Below are positions 1-8,227 of a stretch of DNA of 64,000 nucleotides, in pieces (within the stretch, counting starts at the first letter, position 1; the number at the start of each line of letters is the position of its first letter). The stretch is from Verrucomicrobiota bacterium. Lineage in GTDB: Bacteria; Verrucomicrobiota; Verrucomicrobiia; Opitutales; Puniceicoccaceae. The notes under the pieces are model-generated. The model was not told where the DNA came from, searched no databases, and saw nothing but the letters and a program-made list of their open reading frames with translations. Location of the stretch: contig JBCDMB010000004.1 in NCBI GenBank assembly GCA_038744685.1, positions 172,664 through 236,663 of the forward strand, in the 5' to 3' direction. The translations under genes and the position numbers were made by a program.

Positions 1-454
1 GCCGGGTAGGGCTGATGTAGCCAAAAGGGTTGGCGCTTGGAGCGGCCAGAAAAAGTTGACCTTCTTCCAGCAGACTTCGAAGAGACGGGTGACCCGGCAT
101 GCGAAGAGCGAGCGTGGGATGGCCTGAGGATACCAAAGTGGGAATCATCCGGGAGGATAATCGGGGCAACACGATCGTCAGTGGGCCTGGCCAGAAAGTC
201 TCCATTAGCAGGCGGGCGATCACAGGAAGATGGCATACTTGCTCGGCCTGACCACGGTCAGCAATGTGCACAATCAGCGGGTCATTCTGCGGCCGACCCT
301 TCGCTTCAAAGATGGTAGATACTGCCGAAGAGTTTGTGGCATCCGCAGCCAAACCGTAAACGGTTTCGGTCGGAACCGCTACGAGTCCACCCGATCGGAG
401 GATTTGGATCGCTTCAGAGCGATCCGCTGCGTCGGAACCTTGCAGCCGTCTCAT
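1..454 (-). CDS. tsaC: Threonylcarbamoyl-AMP synthase, Sua5/YciO/YrdC family (3' end outside window)
   Basis: The gene makes the threonylcarbamoyl adenylate used for t6A37 modification of ANN-decoding tRNAs in the cytosol. Reading the minus strand from ATG 454 gives about 151 residues open to the window edge. They include VPTETVYGLAADA at about residues 27-39, KGRPQNDPLIVHI at 52-64, a TFWPGPLTIVLPR-like stretch, and an APSANPFG motif near the cut end. These are the hallmark nucleotide- and threonine-binding motifs of the YrdC fold. The protein is incomplete, so a C-terminal Sua5 domain cannot be judged. It starts 35 nt after rpsR and is probably cotranscribed with it. The only in-frame ATG after the upstream stop is 454, and no Shine-Dalgarno sequence precedes it. 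An assignment to the general YrdC/YciO family rather than TsaC itself remains possible. Confidence 0.88.
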   Translation of the reverse strand, partial: MRRLQGSDAADRSEAIQILRSGGLVAVPTETVYGLAADATNSSAVSTIFEAKGRPQNDPLIVHIADRGQAEQVCHLPVIARLLMETFWPGPLTIVLPRLSSRMIPTLVSSGHPTLALRMPGHPSLRSLLEEGQLFLAAPSANPFGYISPTR

Positions 455-488
455 GGGAAACGGATGTTCCGAGAGATAGCCAGATGCC

Positions 489-686
489 TTACTTCATCAA
501 CAGCATCGACCGCGACTGCTTGATCGTGCGGGAGATGTGACGCTGCTGTTTCGCCGTTAGACCCGTGTATTTGCGCGGGAGAATTTTTCCCGTGTCAGTT
601 ACAAAGCGGGTGAGTTCCGTAGTATCGCGAAAGGTAAGCTCGGAGGGATTTTTTCTAGGTGTTTCTGTGCCTTCTGTTTCAGACAT
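489..686 (-). CDS. rpsR: Small ribosomal subunit protein bS18
   Basis: bS18 binds the platform of the 30S subunit next to bS6. The 65-residue product has a 30-residue acidic/polar N-terminus followed by the conserved core GKILPRKYTGLTAKQQRHI (residues about 33-51) and a basic helix ending RSMLLMK. Length is normal for the family. There is no cysteine, so this is the zinc-free form. The usual rpsF-ssb-rpsR-rplI neighbourhood is absent: the gene lies between a helicase gene upstream and a Sua5-type gene downstream. The ATG at 686 is the only sensible start and has no Shine-Dalgarno match on its strand. It may be a second S18 copy or the only one; the window cannot tell. Confidence 0.93.
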   Translation of the reverse strand: MSETEGTETPRKNPSELTFRDTTELTRFVTDTGKILPRKYTGLTAKQQRHISRTIKQSRSMLLMK

Positions 687-817
687 AAGGGAAGGAGGAT
701 GCCTGCCAGTAAAGGTGCCGCAAGCCCAAATTGAGGAAAAAAATAGAGTTGGGAGCTCTTTTCGACACGCACAGAATTGGAGATTTTTCGCTCCGAGAAA
801 TGCCTTGTGGCTGGAAT

Positions 818-908
818 GGAGGGGCTGCTTAAGCTTCCGATTGGGCCGAACTCTAGGAAATCAGGGAGATTTTGAGGCCGTCTGCTCGGCGGCTGAAGTC
901 GCCGCTCC
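818..908. repeat. Palindromic dispersed repeat, copy A
   Basis: The element begins GGAGGGGCTGCTTAAGCT and ends GGCTGAAGTCGCCGCTCC. These ends match the reverse complement of the element at 62849-62904, whose ends are GGAGCGGCTGCCTAAGCT and CTAAAGTCGCCGCTCC. The middle is longer here and diverged. It fills most of the 242-bp gap between the helicase gene and rpsR. The rest of that gap shows nothing clear. Confidence 0.6.
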
Positions 909-928
909 TCCATTAGTCCGATTTATCG

Positions 929-2926
929 CTACCAAGCGCTCCGGTATCTCACGTTTTCGTAGTAGTCGGGGCGTATTGAGCCGAGAAAGCGACTGGGTTG
1001 TAGTCTTCTGGGCGGGCCTCCCTGCGAATGGACCATTGGGTAGGACAGAAATAGCTGATCCTGAGCACGAGTCACCGAGACGTAAAACAGACGCATTTCC
1101 TCATCGAGATTCCCTTCTTCGATGGCGCGGTTTAGGGGGAACATACCGTCGGCAAGACCGAGAACAAAGACGACCGGAAACTCGAGGCCTTTTGCCTGAT
1201 GAATCGTAGTCAGACGGACTGCATTCTCGCTGGGATCGATGGATCGGTCACTGGACTCCGAGTTGAGAAGGATGAGTTGAGCGAGAAGCTCGCTCAGCTC
1301 TTCGAACCTAGACGCGAATCCGATAACCCCGATTAGATCATCCTCACGGGATTTCCAGTTAGTAAATAACGTTCTCAGGTAGGTGCCGTACCACCCATCG
1401 ATTGCCAGGCGGACCACCTCTTCCGGGTCTTCCTCTCCGCTTGCTTGGCGGCAAGATTGAAGGGTAGTCGCTAGAGACTCCCAATCATCTCTTGCAGCAG
1501 CGGGAATCTTTGCAAGCACTGCCTTATCCGTGAGGATATCGAAGAGATTTTTCTCATTTTTTTGCGCATAATCGACGATGAATGCGTAGATCTTTTCTGC
1601 GGTTTTCGGGCCAACTTTGGGGAGAAGTCCGGCGAATCGATAAAATGCTGTAGCGTCTCTTGGATTCGCAACGAAGCGAATCTGCGACACCAAGTCCTTT
1701 ACGTGAGCCTGTTCGAAAAACCGGACTCCACTTGTGATTTGAAAGGGGATTCCAGAACGGGAAAGCTCCATCTGAAGATCCATTGCCTGAAAATGCGCGC
1801 GGTAGAGAATGGCTATGTCTCCGAAAGCCCGCCCCTGATCAACGAGCTGAGTGACTGTTCGGATGACAAATTCTGCCTGCTGTCGGGTGTCTACGGTCGA
1901 GACGAGAACAGGTAGGTCGGAGTCTGGACGAACCGGGCGCAATTCCTTGCGAAACCCTCCGCCCGAATGCCCGTCGAGGATACCATTTGCGAAATGAAGA
2001 ATCTGCGGGGTGCTCCGATAATTGGTTTCGATTTTGAATATCTCTCCTCCAACGTGGCGATCGGGGAAAGTCATGATGTTGTCAAACTCCGCGCCTCTCC
2101 AAGTGTAGATGCACTGAGAATCATCACCGACCGCCATCACTTGGTGGTGCCCGGCAACTGCATCGACAATCCCAGCCTGGAGCCGGTTGGTATCCTGATA
2201 CTCGTCGACAAGAACCTGCTCGAACTGTTGGTTACAATATTCTCGAAACCCTGGATCAGTTTCCAAGAGCCGCAGCCAGAGTTCGAGAAGATCATCGTAG
2301 TCGGCAACTTCCTGCTTCCGTTTCGCCTTTTCGTAGGCTACGGCAAAATCAGCGATTTTCTCAGAAAGCCCTTGAGGGTAGGGGTAGCGTTCTGAGGCGA
2401 GCGATCCTACCGCCTGAAGGGTGTTGCGGGCATAGCTGATTAACCCTGCAACTACCCGGGGTTTCGGGTTGTTTCGGTCTTTTAGAAATCCTGAATCAAT
2501 CTTACGAATAACGTCTCCCAGGAGTGACTCGGAGTCGCCCTGATCGAGTATATTGAACCCCGGTGCAATGCCTACAGGAGCACCATGGCGCCGAAGAAGT
2601 CGCTGACCAATGTGGTGAAACGTGCCTCCCCAGAACAAACGGGAAGACACTCCGGTCAGCTCCTCTACCCGCGAGAGCATTTCCCTAGCAGCCTTATTGG
2701 TGAACGTGAGCAGGAGGATGCTACTGGGATGCACACCCTGCTCGAGAAGCCACGCAACTCGGTAGGTGAGAGTGCGTGTTTTTCCGGATCCCGCTCCCGC
2801 GAGAACGAGGGAGGGACCGAACGGAGCGGTGACTGCTTCCAACTGTTCGGCGTTCAGTTCCGTCTGAAAATCGATACCCGAGCTAGACAATGCGTTGGCT
2901 TGATCTGATGCCTCAAAGAAATCCAC
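929..2926 (-). CDS. Superfamily 1A DNA helicase, Rep/UvrD/PcrA type
   Basis: An ATP-driven 3'-5' DNA translocase/helicase for repair or replication restart. All SF1A motifs are visible: Q-motif region near residue 25, Walker A AGAGSGKT at 43-50, TFTNKAA at about 74-80, Walker B DEYQD at 241-245, VGDDSQCIYTWRGA just after it, TNYRST, TTIHQAKGLE (motif V, about 585) and YVSVTRAQ (motif VI, about 620). The 665-residue length matches Rep (about 670) and lacks the Tudor-like C-terminal extension of PcrA/UvrD. The start is GTG at 2926, immediately before the Q-motif region. It is the first gene of a minus-strand run with rpsR and the Sua5 gene, although a 242-bp gap holding a repeat separates it from rpsR. 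Rep and short UvrD cannot be separated here. Confidence 0.92.
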   Translation of the reverse strand: MDFFEASDQANALSSSGIDFQTELNAEQLEAVTAPFGPSLVLAGAGSGKTRTLTYRVAWLLEQGVHPSSILLLTFTNKAAREMLSRVEELTGVSSRLFWGGTFHHIGQRLLRRHGAPVGIAPGFNILDQGDSESLLGDVIRKIDSGFLKDRNNPKPRVVAGLISYARNTLQAVGSLASERYPYPQGLSEKIADFAVAYEKAKRKQEVADYDDLLELWLRLLETDPGFREYCNQQFEQVLVDEYQDTNRLQAGIVDAVAGHHQVMAVGDDSQCIYTWRGAEFDNIMTFPDRHVGGEIFKIETNYRSTPQILHFANGILDGHSGGGFRKELRPVRPDSDLPVLVSTVDTRQQAEFVIRTVTQLVDQGRAFGDIAILYRAHFQAMDLQMELSRSGIPFQITSGVRFFEQAHVKDLVSQIRFVANPRDATAFYRFAGLLPKVGPKTAEKIYAFIVDYAQKNEKNLFDILTDKAVLAKIPAAARDDWESLATTLQSCRQASGEEDPEEVVRLAIDGWYGTYLRTLFTNWKSREDDLIGVIGFASRFEELSELLAQLILLNSESSDRSIDPSENAVRLTTIHQAKGLEFPVVFVLGLADGMFPLNRAIEEGNLDEEMRLFYVSVTRAQDQLFLSYPMVHSQGGPPRRLQPSRFLGSIRPDYYENVRYRSAW

Positions 2927-3035
2927 ACCGGTAGATTTGGTGAGTCCGGGGGACGGCGCAAACGCGAAACCGAGGGAAATTCACGAGAATTCACTTGCCT
3001 TACCAGTCCGAAACATCGAAGACATTGGCCTATGG

Positions 3036-3111
<76 letters not shown>

Positions 3112-3331
3112 TTTCTGTTTTGTAGCAATCCAGCAATTTTCCGGCGCACCGGCCAACGTTGTTTGTCGACATTCAATTCCTTGCGGTTATGGTCAAAGGT
3201 CTACAGCTGCCTAGTCGAAGTCATCAACAACTCTCAGTTCACCCGGTAAGTCTGCACTGTGGAGATCAATGGGGAAGAGTGGAGTTTCAGTGAGGCGACC
3301 AGTGGCTCGCTCTACTCCTTTGTTTCGTTTT

Positions 3332-4864
3332 ATGAAGAAAAGTAACCTTCCTACCTTCGTTTCGATCCTTTGTTTTGGAGCTTTGATCTCATCTGGAAAC
3401 GAGTTTGTTCCACTCTTCGATGGGGAGACGATCGACGGATGGGAGGGTGACCCGAAGTTTTGGCGAATTGAGGACGGTGTAATCGTTGGTGAAACGACGA
3501 AAGAGAACCCGACTAAGCACAATACCTTTCTAATCTGGGATGGAGGCGAAGTCGCAGACTTTGAACTGAAGGTCGAATTCAAGCTCACTAATCACAATAG
3601 CGGAGTTCAGTACCGGAGTTTTCCATTGAAAGATCGGCCTTGGGGACTTGGAGGTTATCAGGCAGATATCGCGGATGATCCGAAATGGATGGGTGCTGCT
3701 TACGGAGAACAATACAAGAGACTACTCGCTTCTCGTGGGGAAAAGACCGTGGTAGGGAAATTCGGTGACGAAAGAACCGTAATCGCCCAGATTGGCGACC
3801 CGGACGAAATCCTATCGCACATCGATCCAAACGGTTGGAACGAGTACCACATCACTGCAGTTGGCAATCAGATCATTCAGAGAATCAATGGTGTTACTAC
3901 CGCGGAGTTTTCCGAGTCGACGCCGGAGAGACTCGAAAAGGGATTGATTGGTCTTCAGTTGCACGCTGGGCCACCAATGAAAGTGAGTTTTCGAAATATT
4001 CGCCTACGTGAATTGAACGAGGGGGACGTGAAAAAGGTTCTCTTTTTAGCGGGTCCGAAGAGTCACGGCTACGGCGCCCACGAGCACAAGGCTGGAAGTC
4101 ATTTGCTGGCTCGTGCTTTGAACGAGAGTGACATTGGGGTGATTGCTCAGGTGGTTGAAGAAGGCAAATGGCCAGCGTCATGGATGGGATATAACAACCC
4201 AAGTGCAATCGTCATTTACAGTGACGGATACGAATGGCATCTAGCCAAGGACCATCAAGATGAGATTCAGAAGTTAGTCGACGAGGGAGTGGGAGTTGCG
4301 TGTTTGCATTTCGCTGTTGAGGTTGAACCGGCTGAGCTTGGGCCGACGTTTTTAAACTGGATCGGCGGTTTCTTCGAAGTTGGATGGTCGGTCAATCCCA
4401 AGTGGGATGCTTCGTTTGAGGATCTCCCAAGTCACCCCGTCACGCGGGGTGTTGCGCCATTCTCAATCTACGACGAATGGTACTACCACATGCGATTTCG
4501 TCCAGATATGGAAGGAATTACGCCAATCCTGTCTGCGCATCCGCCGGTAGAAACCTTGATCAAACCAAGGGAAAGACATCAGGAGAGAATTACAAATCCT
4601 ACGGTCCGAGCTTCGGTGGACGCTGGAGAGATTCAACATGTCGCTTGGGCATATGAACGACCGGATGGAGGGCTCGGGTTCGGTTTCACTGGTGGGGATT
4701 TTCACACGAACTGGATGAACGATGATTTTAGAAAGATCGTTCTGAACGCGATCGTTTGGACAGCAAAAATACCCGTTCCCGAGGAAGGAGTAGTCTCTCG
4801 AACACCCAGCGTTTTCGACATTGAAATGAATCAGGATTATCCGAAACCAGCGAAAAAGCGATGA
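3332..4864 (+). CDS. Secreted DUF1080 (3-keto-disaccharide hydrolase) + ThuA-like fusion protein
   Basis: The 510-residue product starts with a signal peptide ([20 protein letters not shown], cleavage near residue 24). A DUF1080 beta-sandwich domain follows (about 25-229: [34 protein letters not shown]). A ThuA-like glutamine-amidotransferase-fold domain occupies about 234-490 ([31 protein letters not shown]). In the families, DUF1080 members act on 3-keto-glycosides and ThuA is linked to trehalose/sugar utilisation. The joint role here is inference: extracytoplasmic handling of oxidised sugars. An in-frame ATG at 3269 with GGAG upstream would add 21 residues, but that would bury the signal peptide, so 3332 is preferred. 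It stands alone, downstream of tRNA-Lys. Confidence 0.87.
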   Translation: MKKSNLPTFVSILCFGALISSGNEFVPLFDGETIDGWEGDPKFWRIEDGVIVGETTKENPTKHNTFLIWDGGEVADFELKVEFKLTNHNSGVQYRSFPLKDRPWGLGGYQADIADDPKWMGAAYGEQYKRLLASRGEKTVVGKFGDERTVIAQIGDPDEILSHIDPNGWNEYHITAVGNQIIQRINGVTTAEFSESTPERLEKGLIGLQLHAGPPMKVSFRNIRLRELNEGDVKKVLFLAGPKSHGYGAHEHKAGSHLLARALNESDIGVIAQVVEEGKWPASWMGYNNPSAIVIYSDGYEWHLAKDHQDEIQKLVDEGVGVACLHFAVEVEPAELGPTFLNWIGGFFEVGWSVNPKWDASFEDLPSHPVTRGVAPFSIYDEWYYHMRFRPDMEGITPILSAHPPVETLIKPRERHQERITNPTVRASVDAGEIQHVAWAYERPDGGLGFGFTGGDFHTNWMNDDFRKIVLNAIVWTAKIPVPEEGVVSRTPSVFDIEMNQDYPKPAKKR

Positions 4865-5024
4865 TTCCTTCTCCGGCAACATCGAATGTGCAGCCTGAGG
4901 GAGTGCTGGTAGAATCGCCCATCATAGAACCTGCAAATGAAAGGATCATCAAGTAAGCCCAGTCGCAAAGACTGAATGATGAGCGTTTTCAAAATCTCCC
5001 TGTATGTTCAAGCGTCTCTAGGAT

Positions 5025-5843
5025 ATGGATGAGGAATATCTAGCAAGCGGTTTTGCAAAGGTCGATGAAGCACGCGATCCGGATGCTTACGGGAGATGCC
5101 TTTCGCTCATCCATTCGCTCCCTTTTTATCAGAGGTGTAAAGAAGAGTCTTTTGTTCTTCTGGATATCAAGCGGGGAGACCGGATTCTCGATGCAGGTTG
5201 CGGTCTTGGTGAGGACGTGTTTCAGATGGCGGAACGTGTGGGTGAAGGAGGCGTTGTTGTCGGATTCGACGCTAGCGAAAAATTGATCAGCGATGCGCGA
5301 ACGGATTCAAGGGTCTCCCGATTGCCGGTTCAGTTTAAAGTTGGCGATCTTCACGATACGGGCTTTCCAGACAACTCCTTTGACAAGATCAGAATCGACA
5401 GGGTTCTTCAGCATATCACTAAGCCGCAGCTAGTGATTCAGGAACTCTACCGCATACTGAAGTGCGGGGGGTCTCTTCTGGTCTACGACAATGATTGGAG
5501 CACTTTCAAAATTAGATCACACAATGGAGCTTTTACCCGAATGGTAGAGACGGAGTGGGCGGAATCGTTTCGCTCCGGGTTCGTAGGTCGTCACGCAAAG
5601 AAGTTCATGGGTGAGGTTGGGATCAGCGACATTGAAGTGATTGCCAAAGAGTCGACACTGAAAGATTTCGGAGTAGCCGATGAACTCTATAACCTCCATC
5701 AAACTGCCCGGAAACTTGTAATGGCTGGGACAATTTCCTCAATTGGTTGTGAGAGTTGGATTGAGGAACTGAAGCTCCAGTCGGATGAGAAGAGCTTTGT
5801 GGTGACCCTCACTTCATTTCTCGTCATAGGTAGGAAACCGTGA
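5025..5843 (+). CDS. Class I SAM-dependent methyltransferase (Methyltransf_11/UbiE-like)
   Basis: A 272-residue Rossmann-fold methyltransferase. Motif I is ILDAGCGLGEDVFQMAE (about 56-72), followed by the acidic end of beta2 (VVVGFDAS), motif II-like FKVGDLHDTGFPDNSFDKI, and post-motif LYRILKCGGSLLVYD. No membrane segment or signal peptide is present, so it should be cytosolic. The substrate cannot be read from the sequence. The organisation resembles UbiE/Coq5-type small-molecule methyltransferases. It follows the DUF1080-ThuA gene after about 160 bp in which no clear terminator was seen. Confidence 0.85.
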   Translation: MDEEYLASGFAKVDEARDPDAYGRCLSLIHSLPFYQRCKEESFVLLDIKRGDRILDAGCGLGEDVFQMAERVGEGGVVVGFDASEKLISDARTDSRVSRLPVQFKVGDLHDTGFPDNSFDKIRIDRVLQHITKPQLVIQELYRILKCGGSLLVYDNDWSTFKIRSHNGAFTRMVETEWAESFRSGFVGRHAKKFMGEVGISDIEVIAKESTLKDFGVADELYNLHQTARKLVMAGTISSIGCESWIEELKLQSDEKSFVVTLTSFLVIGRKP

Positions 5844-5920
5844 TTGAGCTAGCGAGAAAGACTGGGGAAGTTCAGGCGGCTTTCCAATAAAACCGGTCTT
5901 TGAAGCGTTGTCTTGGGTAG

Positions 5921-8209
5921 ATGCTCAGGACCCCAGCGCAAACCTTTCTTCTTCTACCACTAGTCTTTCTCTACGCTGCCGCGCAGGTGCCCTCTGCGAT
6001 TGGAGGGTCTGGTCTCGACCTCGATGGAGACGGAATGAGTGACCTCTGGGAGGCTCAATTTCAGGCAAGAGGGTTGTTGCCAAATGGTGATGATGATGGT
6101 GACGGAAAAACAAATCTTTTTGAGAGTCAGAGCGGCACAGATCCGTTCGATCCGCAGAGCCAACTCGTCGTCGATGTGTCAAGGGTTGACCGGATAAACC
6201 GTGTGATGGACCTAACGTTTGATGATGTGGTTGGCAAACGATATCAAGTTCGTGGTAGCCAGGATTTGGAGAGTTGGCAGGACTTGGAAGGACCGTTCAC
6301 TGGTTCTGGCGTCAGGAATATCAACTCCTATTCTTCCCCCACGGTCATGCCGAAAACCTTTTTTGCAAGGGTTGATGTTCAGGAGATGGACGTCGACGGC
6401 GACGGTTTGACTGCCTACGAGGAGTTGCTTCTTGGGTTCTCGGATTCGAATCCTTACTCAGTCAGTTCAAGCTCGCAGAACGACTACGCTAGGGCGGTCG
6501 AACAATTCAGCAACGGTCAGAGTTTTACGTTGGAGGGAAGGACGGTTTCCGGTCAGCTGCCAACGCCCGAGGAGGCATCACGATTTCTCCTTCAGGCCGG
6601 GATGGGTGCCGACTATGAGCTGATCCAACAAGTTGCTCAGACGGGTTTCTCCTCGTGGATCGAGAACGAATTCGTTCAACCTCCGAATTACCATCTGCCA
6701 CGGGTGCTCAGTTTTCTGTATACCGTTCAGGACGATAATGGAGAAACCTTGTCGATCTCCAACTTTCTCTGGAGTTGGTGGGATATCAATATGCGTGGTC
6801 AAGACATGCTTCGCCAGAGAACTGCCTACGCCTTAAGCCAAATTTTTGTAGCTTCCATGGTGGGTAGTGATGAGCTGGAGGATAGTCCGTGGGGTTTGGC
6901 GGACTACTACGATGTTCTGGTCCGCAATTCCTTTGGGAACTTCGAAAACCTTCTCTACGAAGTTACATATCATCCAGTGATGGGGCTGTACCTGAGTCAC
7001 GTGAGGAATCGAAAGGCTAATCCGGTCACAAACCGTTTTCCGGATGAAAATTATGCGCGGGAGATTCTTCAGCTCTTCTCGATTGGCCTCTATGAACTGA
7101 ATCAGGATGGAACTCGTCGAAAAGACCCATCAGGAAACGATATTCCGACTTACTCGAACGCGGACATTCGCGAGTTTGCTCGGATATTCACGGGTCTAAC
7201 CTACGACGGCTCAAACGTGGCAGGAATTCCGTACGGACTGGATCCGGGTGACGATGCCACGATTCTCAACGAGGCAGAGTTTTTGGAAGCTGATCCCTAT
7301 TTCAACAACCCTATGCAGGTGTTTGAGCCCGCTCACGACACTGGGTCAAAGCAACTACTCAGCTACACAACGGTAAATGGGGTGTTTGTGAATGGTCTTG
7401 TGCCAGGAGGGCTAACGACGGATCAAGATATCCAGGCAGCTCTACAGAATATCTTTAACCACCCGAATGTCGGACCGTTTATTGGGAAGCAGTTGATTCA
7501 ACGCCTAGTGAAGAGCAACCCGAGTCCCGCCTACATCCGCCGGGTTGCTATGGCCTTCAATGACAATGGGCAGGGGGTGCGTGGTGACATGAAGTCGGTA
7601 ATTCGTGCCATCCTTCTTGATCCGGAAGCGCGGAATCGTGGTTTTCTGAACGATCCGACCAATGGAAGACTACGGGAACCGTATATGCGCTACCTCCATT
7701 TGTGCCGGGCGTTCAATCTTTCGAGTTCGAGTGGATTTTATCGAAACCTGGGAATCGAAGCCCGCATGGCCTTTCAGCAGCAGCCACTCGCGGCGCCCAG
7801 TGTATTCAACTTTTACCTTCCCAACCATTCACCGCTTGGACCGTTGAATGCTGCGGGTTTGGTTGCGCCAGAGTTTCAGATCACGACAGCCTCGACGACA
7901 ATCGCTACAATGAATTTCTGGCTGGGTGCTACCTTCTACGGTGAGGCAATTCAGTTTGACGAAGATCTTGGGCAATACGAATCGGTTTTTGACCTAGAGA
8001 CGGAATATGAGATTGCGGATTCAGACCATGCGGCACTGGTCGACCGATTTGATCTTATTCTTACGTATGGCTCTATGAGCAGCTCTGCAAAAAACCTCTT
8101 GGTGTCGCTTTTGGATCAGGCGCAATCGCAAGGGTTCGATTCATGGGATCGAGTCCACCTTCTCTTGTATCTCTTCGTCAATTCTCCGGAATTCTCCGTC
8201 CTCCGCTAA
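5921..8209 (+). CDS. Secreted DUF1800 domain protein with calcium-binding-type repeats
   Basis: The 762-residue product has an N-terminal signal peptide (LLLPLVFLYAAAQV). Two Asp-rich DxDxDG loops follow (DLDGDGMSDLWE near residue 34 and GDDDGDGKTNLFE near 57), with a third at about 150 (MDVDGDGLTAYEE). These resemble thrombospondin-3/dockerin-like calcium sites. From about residue 215 on it is a DUF1800 domain, with typical stretches such as RQRTAYALSQIFVAS, NYAREILQLFSIGLYELNQ, HDTGSKQLL and FIGKQLIQRLVKSNPSP. DUF1800 has no established biochemical role. It is nearly always paired with DUF1501, as here, 18 nt downstream. A cell-surface or periplasmic role is inferred from the signal. Confidence 0.88.
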   Translation: MLRTPAQTFLLLPLVFLYAAAQVPSAIGGSGLDLDGDGMSDLWEAQFQARGLLPNGDDDGDGKTNLFESQSGTDPFDPQSQLVVDVSRVDRINRVMDLTFDDVVGKRYQVRGSQDLESWQDLEGPFTGSGVRNINSYSSPTVMPKTFFARVDVQEMDVDGDGLTAYEELLLGFSDSNPYSVSSSSQNDYARAVEQFSNGQSFTLEGRTVSGQLPTPEEASRFLLQAGMGADYELIQQVAQTGFSSWIENEFVQPPNYHLPRVLSFLYTVQDDNGETLSISNFLWSWWDINMRGQDMLRQRTAYALSQIFVASMVGSDELEDSPWGLADYYDVLVRNSFGNFENLLYEVTYHPVMGLYLSHVRNRKANPVTNRFPDENYAREILQLFSIGLYELNQDGTRRKDPSGNDIPTYSNADIREFARIFTGLTYDGSNVAGIPYGLDPGDDATILNEAEFLEADPYFNNPMQVFEPAHDTGSKQLLSYTTVNGVFVNGLVPGGLTTDQDIQAALQNIFNHPNVGPFIGKQLIQRLVKSNPSPAYIRRVAMAFNDNGQGVRGDMKSVIRAILLDPEARNRGFLNDPTNGRLREPYMRYLHLCRAFNLSSSSGFYRNLGIEARMAFQQQPLAAPSVFNFYLPNHSPLGPLNAAGLVAPEFQITTASTTIATMNFWLGATFYGEAIQFDEDLGQYESVFDLETEYEIADSDHAALVDRFDLILTYGSMSSSAKNLLVSLLDQAQSQGFDSWDRVHLLLYLFVNSPEFSVLR

Positions 8210-8227
8210 CCTCAACCCCAACCGATC

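Noticed and set aside
599..913. 104-codon minus-strand frame overlapping rpsR
   Set aside because: It overlaps bS18 in another frame and translates the palindromic repeat.
565..1209. 214-codon plus-strand open frame
   Set aside because: It lies antisense to the helicase gene and across the repeat; the residues show no domain and the opposite strand has strong motifs.
6084..6182. His-rich minus-strand peptide (run of His)
   Set aside because: It is the complement of the GATGATGATGGTGACGG calcium-loop codons of the DUF1800 gene.
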